Of a stretch of 64,000 bases of DNA, positions 54,576 through 64,000 are shown piece after piece. Below the pieces are notes generated by a model. It did no database searches and was not told the DNA's origin. It saw only the letters and a list, made by a program, of their open reading frames with translations. This stretch comes from Undaria pinnatifida (lineage: Eukaryota > Sar > Phaeophyceae > Laminariales > Alariaceae): NCBI GenBank assembly GCA_012845835.1, contig JABAKD010000010.1:9543599-9607598 (forward strand). Direction: 5' to 3'. The position numbers and the translations under genes were made by a program. The number at the start of each line of letters is the position of its first letter. The stretch's first letter is position 1.

Positions 54576-55825
54576 CTGAGCTTAAGGCATTTCGGTAGCG
54601 GCGGTGGTGATGGTGGTGGCGGTGGTGGTGGTAGTAGAAGTGGTGGTGGTGGTGGTGGCGGTGGTGATGGTGGTGGTGGTGGTGGTGGTGGTGGTGGTGG
54701 TGGTGGTGGTAGTGACGGGTGGTGGTGGTGGTAGTGGTGGTGGTGATGGTGTTAGTGGTGGTAGTGGTGGTAGTGGTGGTGGTGGTGGTGGTGGCGGTGG
54801 TGGTAGTGAGGGTGGTGGTGGTGGTGGTGGCGGTGGTGGTAGTGAGGGTGGTGATGGTGATGGTGGTGGTGGTGGTGGCGGTGGTGGTGGTGGTGGTGGC
54901 GGCGGCGACGGTGGTGGTGGCAGTAGGAGTGAGGCGCAATGGATTGGATCGGCACGAGGGCGGGCGGGAGTGAGTGACAGGGAGGAAACGATCCGACGGC
55001 AATAAATATAATTTTGAAAAGTGCCTAAGTGCAAGACAGCGCGACGCAACTTATCCTCTCCCATTCCAGAATTTAGCGCAAGGGACTGGAGATGACCCCC
55101 CCTCCTGCCCCCCCCGTTCTCCGCATCTCCTACAGGTAGGGATGCAGCGGGATTAAGAGCTGCGATCGACAAAGATAAGAAACAGCGCGCCATCGGTCCG
55201 ACATAATTAATTACCCTACTGACGACCTTACGGACCTTTTTCGACACCGCAAGCTTGGCCTCGGGGTCCTCCAAAGCCTCAAGAATGTCGGCATTGTTGA
55301 CCCGAAGCAAGATGCACTGCTCAAGGCATGTTGCGGTTACAAGCCGCTTCTCTGGCAATAGGCTCCCGATCACCTGGGTGCATGCGTGATATTGGTTGAC
55401 CGTGGTGCGACGTTAATCTCGGTGGGCGCTGTGGTGTATAGCGTAAAGGGCATGTGTGTTCGTTACAACCGTAGCTCGTGTCTCTCGGTGGAGAAACTAC
55501 ATGAAGTACTCGAAAGGTATTAGTCTATGAGTCCCCTCAAGGAAAAAAACATTGCAGGACGGAACTTCAATTTGACCACCCTTGGAGACGATAGACCAGT
55601 GGAGTGATTGGTTGAACAACTAGTTGATTGATTTATGGATTCATTGGTTGGTTGATTGATTGGTTGACGGATCGATTAATTGATTGACTGATTGTTTGAT
55701 TGTTAGTTATATAGCACTATCCACTATTGATAGGTGATAATCAGTTTACGAACTCGAAAACATATATTCTGTACGTTAAATAGCACTATCCACTAGACTA
55801 CAACATTGATTGATTGATTGATTAG

Positions 55826-55868
<43 letters not shown>

Positions 55869-58800
55869 AGTGGTTGATCTATTGATTGATTGATGGTGAT
55901 TTGCGAAGATATTGACCTGAATGAATTAATCGAACCGAATGAAATATCGAACTAGCCCGGGGTGAAAAGACTGAAGCGATCGAAATGACTGATGGGTTAA
56001 TGATGACTGAATGATGATCGGATGGCGGCTGAATGATTTATGGGTGATTGTTGATGATTGGCAGACGTGTTCTAGTTTTTCCGCCCGGTGGCGGCGACGG
56101 CGGCGCAGTTGTGTTTCTATTTCTTTCGACCGACGGTGGCGGCTGGCGCCTAACAATTGCCCCGAAGGGTATGGGCAAAAAGTATCACACACTGTTATTT
56201 CGATATTACATGGACTCCTATTATTCCACCTTTAACACGCGGGGGGGGGCAATTGCACAAACTTCAAACGTGTACGAGATTCATGCAGAGTCGTGAGACA
56301 CAATAGCTGTCGACGACAACGAGTAGGGAGATTAGAGAGGTGAGGTTTGGGTGTAGTTGGACATAAAGAGCGACAGAAGAGAACACGTGTTTGGTGTGGG
56401 TATTCGACTGGAAAACGAAAACATGCCAGCTCGGAGACGACCAGCTCCCTCGCTTCCTCCACAAGAAGAGCGCCCTCCTTGTATCATACTTGTCCACGTG
56501 CTCCACCAAATTACTGCCATATGGCGGACGCATGCTACACGACAGAGGTATGGTAGCACTGTTTTTTTCTTTAGGACCCCCTCCAACTCACCAAAAAGAC
56601 CGACTTTTCGAAGAAACGACACGTAGTCCAACCGGCTACCGGATGAATATTTCTACCGCCTAGATGCGTACCGGTCATGTCTGAAAAAACACAAATGACA
56701 TATTCCAACGGCTCGTTTTTTCGATAGTTTGTTCGTTGGCTGTGAGCTGAGGAGCCACGTCAATAAAAAAACAGTTTGTTCAAAACACCTAGACTAATGA
56801 TGATAATGATGAAGGATACTTTGTTTTTTATTCGACATCATTGTGAGAAAAAAAAAACGTCGTAATACACGTCAGCATTTAATTTCCATGTAAGCCAACA
56901 CGTTCGTGTCTTCATCATGGTTCATTGCAGGATTAATGTGCCCATTAATACTGTTTGACGACAAGTTTTTGACTCATGAAAAACTTCCTAAAAACGGGGC
57001 GATCGGTGCATTACGCAGCTTGCAAAAGATGAGTTATCGCTTCCCTAAAACTGTCGAACCCACAGCTGACGTTGTTAGAATAATTCTATAAAATTGTGCG
57101 ACTCCTACCGTACCACGCGCCGGCACGTACTAGAATCAGAATGTCCTGAACAAGAGGTATTTCTGCCGATCGTGAGTGTGTACCGTTCCGACTCACTTGC
57201 CCCTCGCTGATTTCGCCGGCGTGGTGTGCGGTCCCGTGAGCGTCTTTCGAGCTGATACCGACCCTGCCGTCTAGGATAAGCCAGACCTGCGAGGCCATGG
57301 CATCCCCCAAGAAACCGAAGCGTGTGTCCGCGCAATCGATAGACGCGTCGCTTGCTTCAGCACAACAAGCTCTGACAAAGCTCGTACAAAAAAAAACAAC
57401 TTTAATATTTAGGCGCTATATGTAAGAACAGAGGAGAGGTTTACTTTGGGTAGTTGGTCGGCCGTCGTCTGTTGCTCGGGCGTTTTGTTCTCGCATGGTA
57501 CCCAGCGAAAGCGTGATGCCTTGCAGAAGATCAACCGCGAGAAACCGCGACAACTTTACTCTTACTTTCGATTTACTACGACACCGTAGATCGAGGCACT
57601 TGAGACAGGGTCGTTAGGAATGCGCCGGGTCCAGATAATGCACGTGCATGGTCGTGCGCTCTTGTGCCCTCGGTTCGTCGAGCATGCAAAAAAAATCGTG
57701 CGTTAGCCGAAACGACCCAGCCTGATACATTCACATAACACAAAAGGTTCCCCTTCGGCTTTGTGATTGGCTTGACTTCCGAGCCATCCCACGGTAGGGT
57801 TGCAGCAGAAAGTTCCTGAACTCCTCACATGAACAACTCAATATCTCACCCGAAAAATGACTTGGAAGGCATTCGTTCGCACTACCCAACCAAGCTTCTA
57901 TGCCTTAGTCCAAAGATAAAATGTAATCGTGAAACTACTTGATTGATCGGCAGTTTCTCACATACATGAGGAACTCAATCGCCCAGGGACGTTTTGGCGC
58001 CAAACGTGCAACCCCTACCGTGGGATGACTCTTCCTGGGGGTGTCACGAGTTAACAGAGGGAACACAGGTATCGTTATGACCAATACAAGACACAACGTA
58101 AAAACTCAAAAAAAAAACAAAAAAAACATCAGTTGCTACTCCGAGGCCCCCGCGCAAGCAAGCAGGCAAGTAACACTCACCACCTCAAACGAGTGTACTA
58201 GGTATAAATTCAGCTTATGCAATTCATACAATTCATACAATTCATACAAATCATACAATTCATACAAACCATACATACAGTAGTCCATACAATCCATGCA
58301 AACCATGCGATTCATACGACGACAGTGTAAAGTTTTCCGCACCGTCATCTCCTCGTCGTCCTGATGGAAGACGACTTCGCCTTTGCGGAAGTTCACCAGC
58401 TCTAGCTTCGGCAGGAGCGTCCGGCGGAAGAAGAAGTCCAACGAGTCGATCGCGGGGATCGAGGCGAGCAGGCCGAATACCGCGCTGCATCTGCTGTTGT
58501 CGTCGAGCCAGTTAGAGCGCGAAGGAGCCGTCCCGCTCTCTCTCTCCTCTCGCAACTTCCGGAGGTAGTGAAGAACTTTGAGCGCGTCCCGACAGCGCGC
58601 TTTCATCGCGATGGCGGCGATGGTCGTCGCGCCAAAGAATGCACCTCCCGCCTCAGCAGCGCCGTCGGAATGCTTGCGATTATTATCATCTTCGTCGTGC
58701 GCCGCGCCGCCGCAGCCCCCGACCGCCGCCTCCTGTATATGTTGGTGTTGGTCGTGCTGCGCGGTGGGGAGTCCTGTTGTAGCCGCCGTGGGCGGGAAAA

Positions 58801-60631
58801 CTTCGTTCGGCTTGTTGTTCTCTTTCAAACAATCATCGCCTTCGTCATCGCGGTCGTCGTCCTCGTCGTTGTCGTTGTCGTCGTCGTTGTCGTTGTCGTC
58901 ATCGTCGTGTGGTTGTGCTTCGTGGCGTTGGTCGATAACCTACAGGATGGGGGGGGACGAGTGGGCGAGTGAGTGGGTGGGGTGTGTGCGTGTGTGGGTG
59001 TGTCGGTGGTTGGATGATCGAATGGGTGGGTGGGGTGGGTGGGTTGGTGGGTGGGTGGGTGGGTGGGTGGGTGGGTGGGTGGGTGGGTGGGTGGGTGGGT
59101 GGGTGAGTGGGTGGGTTGGTGAGGGAGCGGGTAGGTGGATGAGTGCAAACAATTATGAGGCGGCAACGCAAATGGTGGTGAGTGATGTCACCTGCCGAAC
59201 GAAGCAAGCTTGGTACCCGCCCCAGTTGCGTCGCCAAGGATGGATGCACGTGGCCAGCAGCTAGACCGCACATAATCATAAAACGTGACGGTAATGCAGT
59301 AGTACGAGTATGTTATGGTATTCCCCTGGGAGCCTAACAAGGCGTAAGATATGGGATACGGCTGGATATAAAAGGGTTTCACATGCCTTTGAAGGCATGT
59401 GTGCGTATAGGAAAAAGGGGATGATGCTTTTGCCTCGCGGAATTGAACGCTAATCAGTTCGTCCGTGGCGTGTGGAACTAATGCAAGAGCTTATCTAGTA
59501 CAAGTGAATGACCAACGCGGAACCTGCCTAGTAGAAAAACTTGCAAAGGGTAGCCTGTGTCTGAAACAGCCCCTTAATTTTACTGTACATGGCGTCGTCG
59601 GCAGGACCGGGGGGGGGGGGTAGGGGTGGGTGGGGGGGTAAGGGGGGGGGTCATCGCGGTGATGTACGAGACACATTGGACTAGGCCCTCCCGCCCGTCG
59701 TGGGAACGGGAGATGGACCTCCAGCTCTCACGCCAGCAGATCTTGCTCTACTGGGCTGGCTCTGCGAACCGATAACGCCAAACAAACCGCCTGTATCGCC
59801 AGATGCGCATTGGAGCTGCACAACGGGAGCTTTCCGTGCTAACGGCGAACGTTTCTTGGCACCTGGCTACGGCTGCGTGCCGCGCGCTGACTGGTTACGC
59901 CACTACAGCACTACAGCACCACAGCACCACGGTGTTCCCCACTGGGGCCCCACTGGGGCCCATTTTTGGTACAAAGCCGATGACGGCTTTTGCGAATCTT
60001 ATCATAAGTAGGTGATAAAAGTATCACCCTAGGTGATAAAAGTATCACCCTAGGTGATAAAGCTATTATTTTGAAGCAGGGACTATGATGTACTCGAATC
60101 GTTCGTAATAATGCATTCGTTTACAAAAAAAAATGACAACTTAGTCTAATACTTGTATGACAACACTCGTACGAATAAAAAAGAAGCAGGCTGCTTCTAA
60201 GCAAGCGCCCATTCACACTTCCTCCATTCCCTTACCCGACGTATCACTCCACGCCAACGCTGGGAAGCCGAAGTGGCGGAAGGGACCGAAGGCTTTGCCG
60301 TGGGGTCGTAGACGTGCTCTTGTTTCTCCATCTCCTCACCGGTGGCAATCCTGAGCGCATGACGGTCCACCACTCTCTTCATGTATTCGAGCTGTAGCAC
60401 CCGTCTACGACGGCCTTCTTGCCGTATCCGCTGGTTACGAATTTCCGCCGCGGATGGGCCCGCTGCTGCTCCCGAAGGCCGCGGTCTGGTCGGTGGTCTG
60501 GGCGTGTGTAAGGATGGCGGTCGCGCTGCGGCGCTTCCGCTCGTCGGCTGTCGACGATGACGATGCCCTTTTCGCCGCGGAGGCGCTTCTTCTGCCATCA
60601 CCGCCATCGCTGCTATCGCTACGATCGTCAT
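53451..60631 (-). CDS. Protein with two cyclic-nucleotide-binding-like domains
   Basis: Five exons on the minus strand, 60631-60236, 58939-58343, 57286-57197, 55373-55215 and 54575-53451, give 788 residues. Every junction is phase 0 and GT-AG. Residues about 60-132 are a basic helical segment (IRNQRIRQEGRRRRVLQLEYM). Residues 133-180 include an Asp/Asn-rich run. A first CNB-like domain spans about 285-400 over three exons (FRKGEVVFHQDDEE, VWLILDGRVGIS, VIGSLLPEKRLVTATCLE). A second starts at 416 (FFKTIPLFKGLGERDLDRL, LHDGDILCREGH, DHLYLVQRGHFRLL), is interrupted by about 125 residues rich in Glu and then Ala/Thr, and resumes at VGVLGRKDFVGEAGF. The first domain lacks the FGE of the phosphate-binding cassette. 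No kinase or channel is attached, so it may be a soluble sensor or scaffold. The start is uncertain. Confidence 0.83.
54576..55214 (-). other. CNB-domain gene intron 4 with (ACC)n microsatellite
   Basis: More than half of this intron is a trinucleotide tract. Confidence 0.85.
54598..54930 (+). repeat. (GGT)n microsatellite
   Basis: About 330 bases of GGT with GAT, AGT and GGC interruptions; (ACC)n on the sense strand of the host gene. It generates poly-Val, poly-Gly, poly-Thr, poly-His and poly-Pro false frames. Confidence 0.97.
55215..55373 (-). CDS. CNB-domain gene exon 4
   Basis: Residues 362-414. VIGSLLPEKRLVTATCLEQC occupies the place of the phosphate-binding cassette, then ILEALEDPEAKLAVSKKVRK is helix C. 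The cassette Glu is absent and the Arg is shifted. Acceptor ACCCAG, donor AGG|GTAATT. Confidence 0.85.
55374..57196 (-). other. CNB-domain gene intron 3
   Basis: 1.8 kb, with a GATTGATT-rich tract (55590-55900) and a diverged repeat module C (about 56985-57065). Confidence 0.75.
55590..55900 (+). repeat. (GATT)n-rich tract
   Basis: Two blocks of GATTGATTGATT and GGTTGATTGATT (55600-55700 and 55806-55895) around a short direct repeat TATAGCACTATCCACTA. Confidence 0.9.
57197..57286 (-). CDS. CNB-domain gene exon 3
   Basis: Thirty codons: VWLILDGRVGISSKD is the central hairpin of the CNB fold; the remainder is a loop. Acceptor TCGCAG, donor CAA|GTGAGT. Supported by the fit of the protein sequence on both sides. 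Confidence 0.85.
57287..58342 (-). other. CNB-domain gene intron 2
   Basis: Begins with short (CATACAATT)n-like repeats at 58215-58270. No coding signal found in the rest. Confidence 0.75.
58343..58939 (-). CDS. CNB-domain gene exon 2: Asp/Asn run and start of CNB domain 1
   Basis: Residues 133-331. Starts VIDQRHEAQPH then an acidic run encoded by GAC/AAC triplets. Later KVLHYLRKLREERES and FFFRRTLLPKLELVNF, a helix and first strand of the CNB fold. Acceptor CTGTAG, donor ACG|GTGCGG. The frame after the donor runs open for about 60 codons, but similarity switches to exon 3. Confidence 0.85.
58975..59140 (+). repeat. (GGGT)n minisatellite
   Basis: GGGTGGGT tetramers, perfect from about 59048 to 59104, degenerate on either side, within intron 1 of the minus-strand gene just upstream of the exon 2 acceptor. 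Confidence 0.93.
59659..60000 (+). pseudogene. Chromovirus chromodomain fragment
   Basis: VMYETHWTRPSRPSWERE, MDLQLSRQQILLYWAG and RQMRIGAAQREL match 46265-46440 of the larger element closely, with an in-frame stop after SANR and later frame changes. It reaches the Tudor-like region (AHFWYKADDGF) before similarity ends. It lies antisense in the intron of the host gene. Confidence 0.82.
60012..60064 (+). repeat. Tandem GGTGATAAAAGTATCACCCTA palindromes
   Basis: Two full copies and a partial third of a 21-base unit whose ends GGTGATA/TATCACC pair. Confidence 0.9.
60236..60631 (-). CDS. CNB-domain gene exon 1
   Basis: From the ATG at 60631; in-frame Mets a few codons later are alternatives. 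From about residue 60 the frame is clearly coding (LQLEYMKRVVDRHALRIATG, EEMEKQEHVYDPT). A second frame over the same bases, from the ATG at 60647, reads as a Ser/Asp-rich protein start, so the true N-terminus may lie in that frame with a frameshift or unseen intron between. Donor CGG|GTAAGG. Confidence 0.65.
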
Positions 60632-63600
60632 CCTTGTCGATCATCACCTCAATTATCGCTTATCACAGCAGTAGTAGTAGTAAATGACGCGCATACAGGC
60701 TTGCAGCCGAGCGCTGAGGGTGTATGGGTCGTACCTGATACCGGCTGGCACTACAATCGCAGGGGCAACTCTCACCGAGTGACCTTGCACGGTGCTACTG
60801 CTGCAGCATGAATATCATGCAAACATACACACTTGCGTCGCACCGACTTCTTGCTGCCACAACCAAGAGAAGTCGATCGCCGTGGTGAGTAGTCGCTGAC
60901 CACGATGATGGCAACGGGTAGGTTTGGCTTGGTTTGGTTAGGCCGTTGGAGGCGAAACCAACTCTACGTAAGGGCACTACGACTATGAGGTCAAGGAATT
61001 ACTATTAATACAAGTACGTGAAGGACTAAGGCCAACTGCGGACACCGAACATTTACGATCTCCGACAATTTTGAATTCGAATATCGTACGTATTCGTACA
61101 AAGATCCTACATACAACAGCAGTACTAAAGTTTTGAAACAAACTCAACAATCAACCGTCAGCAGCCAGCTGCCAGCAGCATCATACAACACATACAACTA
61201 CTACTAACTGTCAGGTACCTGGTGAATGGTACATTCCGCGTACACTACATACTGCTATGAGTACTACACAGCAGTGCTCGTCATACGCAGCACGTACATG
61301 TGTCATCGCAAGTAAACGAAACCCGCTGAAGTGCTTCGGCACTCCTCGACAGACCCGCTCCTCCTGTCATGCTCTAAACACCCCTCCACCCTCATCTGAC
61401 TTGGTCGTCTGCCCTTTGCGACCCACAAAGAAATTCACTTCCTTTACGCGGCCGAGATCATCAGCAGCGGTGACAGCGCCGCTACGAGAACTGCTGCCCT
61501 CGGCACTGGTCATGCTCGTCATTGTCGTATCATACGTGCAGCTGCGTGTCATGTTGTTTTGCTGCAGCCAGCTACTTGTGAGCAAGCTGTGTTCGTTGTG
61601 CTTTGGCGCGAGCTTGAGCTGTGACTACGTATCTTTTTTTCTCTTTTTTACCCTCCGGCGGATGGGGAAACACACCCACTGATAAGGTTGTTCCACAACG
61701 AACGGCTGTATTTATGTCGCGTTTTCACGGTAATCCGTTCAAAAGAAAGGCACCACCCGTAAAAGGTCCCCACATACCCGAGTCACCTAATCTGCACATA
61801 ATTGCGTACCAGATACCAGGTAATATGTGCAAGAGCCGTGAGTAAATAATGCAGATGCCACCTCGACAAAACACGTGTGCAAGAAGAGCCGCAGCGTACA
61901 TCCCACCCCGACAAACCGCGTGTATCGGTGTGTGTTCGAGACCCAACCGTGCGATATCATACGGCGCCCACCCTTTCAACCGCGCGTGCATGATCTGTGT
62001 CGTGTAGAACTGAACAGGAAACATGCGCGGACCACGCAGATACAACAGATCCCATCGGTCAACATCATCTAGAAAATTCAGATCGTGTAGATCCCACCCA
62101 GAGCAGTGTGTGGGTCTTAAGATCTCTAGATAATGCAGATAATAATATAGATCACGGACATAATATACGATCTGTTCTGCAGCATGTACAACACGAAATC
62201 ATCTGGTTTGTCGTGTGGATCCTCAGATCAGCACCATCGCCAGCGTACAAAATCATGTACGGGGACGCCAGGGGATACAGGGCAAAGCGTGTTCGATTCG
62301 AGGTATAGAAGGTTGAAAAAAGTTCGATATTATTGTGCCGAAATTTTTTATAAGTTCTATCCAAACTGTTATTTACACGACAGACAGCACAGCAGGTCAC
62401 GTTTTACCATTCTGACGATGGCGCGGTCCGGGAGACATGCATGATCAAAAGTTTCTCTCTCCGCTCGTTTCGTGTATATGCGTGCCGCATGTCGCCTTTC
62501 TCCTCCTATAGGACCTCCTCTTGCCCTGGCGTCTCGCACCCCCCCCACCCCCCAGCTGCGTGAAAAATGCGGCCAACATTAGACGAGACCATAGCGAGTT
62601 ACTTTCCCTCCGGAGTCCCAGGAAGGGATTTTACCGCTTGACCATTGCAAAACTGATCCCACTTTAAATTTCAAGTAGTTTGTAACAAAAATGTGGCTGC
62701 AAATCTAAATAAAAAAGGTGAAGGGCTATAATAGGTAGCATGATGACCCCCCGTAATCCCCCACAAACTTTCTTGAACGATGTTTCTTCCTCTGAAAATC
62801 CCAACGCGGTTAATTAGCCCTTTCCACCCAATGAGTTAACTCTTTCCAACTCCAGTTTTTTTCGCAGTCTACTTTCCGTGGTGGTTGTACCGTAGTAGCT
62901 ATTAATGGTGTGCACATAGTAGAGTAAGTATACGACTTGGCCGAGCTTCGACAACACGGTTGATCGGTGGACTTGGCCGAGCTTCGACAACATGGTTGAT
63001 TGGTGGCGCGCGCAAAGTCTTCACTGCAGCTCTCTTCTGCCCAACCAACCCAGGATGTTCCAAGGCGGGGCTCCGAGGCAGGTGTTAATGGTAGTGCCCT
63101 GGAAGGTTTGTAGAGGCCCAGAGGATTAAACAGGAAAACGCGAAAAGGAGGCCATGTTACTTGGAAGGCCTCGACGTATAGGGAACAGGGGTTGGGTTAA
63201 TCAAGAGACGAGTCCCCGTCAAGAGACGACTCCCTGTCTGTCGTCTTTCCCGGACCTCTCTCTCTCGCTCTGAAATGGATAGTGCAGCAAGCTTCTCTAA
63301 CCAAGCAAAAATGAATGACAACGCGGGACCTGCTCAATAGGAAAACTTGGAAGGGGGCACGCGTGTGTCCTAGGGATCCCAGGGAATCCGGATCCTTAAT
63401 AACACTTGACGTCGACGGCAGGACAGTTCTCGGGAACCAAATCCCTTCTCCTCCCCGGACCTTTCTTCCGTCCGAATTGGACAACGCAAAACAAGGGGGA
63501 GAACATTTGGAGGGAGTTGCCCAATTCGGGACCTTGTTCGCAGCATCCGCATGGGGTGGCGCATGGGGTGGCTGCAGTAACCTACGCAACACCCATGGGG

Positions 63601-64000
63601 TGTCAGAGGAGGCGGTGGTGAACATAGTCGCCCCGAAAAGCTGGCGGGACAGGACTTTCCGGGCGGGTGAGGAACGGTGAGGAGCACTTCTGGGCAGTTT
63701 GATGTGGAAGTGTTGCCGGCACACGTCGCCGAAACTGCAAACTCTCGGAAGGCGCAGTGCAGGATGGGGGTGTATCAGGGTATGGGCTATGACATGATAG
63801 CTCACAGGGATTGGGCATCAGGTATGCCCGGATACGGAACCAATGGTACGTTGCTTCTCTGGAACAGCTCCCCGAGTCAGCACGCCCGCCGAGTGGGGAC
63901 GGTCTGTACGGGGGCGACGAGATCAGAGATCACGCAAAGGTTCGACATCAGAGCCTGTCGGGACTGGATGCTGACGCCTGTTTGAGGGCAAGGCCCCGTG
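60632..64000. other. 5' flank of the CNB-domain gene and intergenic sequence
   Basis: No protein family recognised on either strand. Contains a 36-base tandem duplication (GACTTGGCCGAGCTTCGACAAC-, 62934-63005) and a 115-base sequence similar to 59495-59610. A plus-strand frame at 63677-63985 is open for 102 codons but I recognise nothing in it. The promoter of the minus-strand gene should lie just above 60650. Confidence 0.6.
63310..63425 (+). repeat. Diverged duplicate of 59495-59610
   Basis: GAATGAC(A/C)AACGCGG(G/A)ACCTGC, TAG(G/A)AAAACTTG, GTGTGTC-like and GACGTCGACGGCAGGAC (CGTCGTCGGCAGGAC) occur in the same order in both. In the other place it directly precedes the chromovirus fragment, so it may be part of the same family. 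Confidence 0.65.

Larger units (their letters stand above)
58940..60235 (-). other. CNB-domain gene intron 1, with minisatellite and chromovirus fragment
   Basis: 1.3 kb. Holds a (GGGT)n tract, a 115-base sequence also found at 63310-63425 and the chromovirus fragment 59659-60000. Confidence 0.8.

Noticed and set aside
54484-55002. Long open frames giving poly-Thr, poly-His, poly-Pro, poly-Val and poly-Gly proteins
   Set aside because: All are products of the (GGT)n microsatellite in an intron; the flanking exons splice cleanly around it.
58825-59166. Minus-strand Thr/Pro/His-rich frame (PPTHPPTH)
   Set aside because: Generated by the (GGGT)n minisatellite in an intron.
63677-63985. A 102-codon plus-strand frame near the right edge
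   Set aside because: Open and reasonably composed, but nothing recognised and no splice or start context to judge by; left uncalled.

Overview
This is a eukaryotic nuclear window: intron-rich, locally GC-rich and packed with repeats. It is not bacterial: genes are split by GT-AG introns, and most of the sequence is intron, intergenic repeat or retroelement. A plant-type arogenate dehydratase/dehydrogenase pair, Ty3/gypsy elements with chromodomains and long repeat-filled introns suggest a photosynthetic stramenopile, possibly a brown alga. That assignment is inference; nothing in the window proves it.

Layout. (1) 1-6045 (minus): a Ty3/gypsy LTR retrotransposon with a full gag and a pol running off the left edge. 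Gag and pol share one frame, separated by a single UGA; I checked every codon of the 1404-codon pol part and found no stop. (2) 6.5-10.2 kb: simple and tandem repeats. (3) 10237-28655 (plus): the main gene, at least 11 exons. It encodes a fusion of prephenate/arogenate dehydratase, an ACT domain and a plant-type arogenate/prephenate dehydrogenase, with an Ala-rich tail. All junctions keep frame, giving 687 residues, but the extreme N-terminus was not found. (4) 28.7-37.3 kb: repeats and a retroelement ORF remnant. (5) 37324-38863 (plus): a bromodomain plus NET-domain protein of BET/GTE type, N-terminus not found. (6) 42.2-46.8 kb (plus): a broken Ty3/gypsy chromovirus with RNase H tail, integrase, GPY/F module, chromodomain and an extra C-terminal domain that looks Tudor-like. 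(7) 47.4-52.2 kb: a dense cluster of modular dispersed repeats and tRNA-derived SINE-like sequences. (8) 53451-60631 (minus): a five-exon gene for a protein with two cyclic-nucleotide-binding-like domains, all introns in phase 0. A second chromovirus fragment sits in its first intron. (9) 60.7-64 kb: nothing recognised except short duplications.

How parts relate. The fusion gene would carry the steps from prephenate/arogenate to both phenylalanine and tyrosine on one polypeptide, with the ACT domain as the likely feedback sensor. The BET-like and cyclic-nucleotide-domain genes are independent regulators. A window-wide pattern is the 9-bp near-palindrome TACCWGGTA, found 17 times outside the exons where chance predicts about 0.5.
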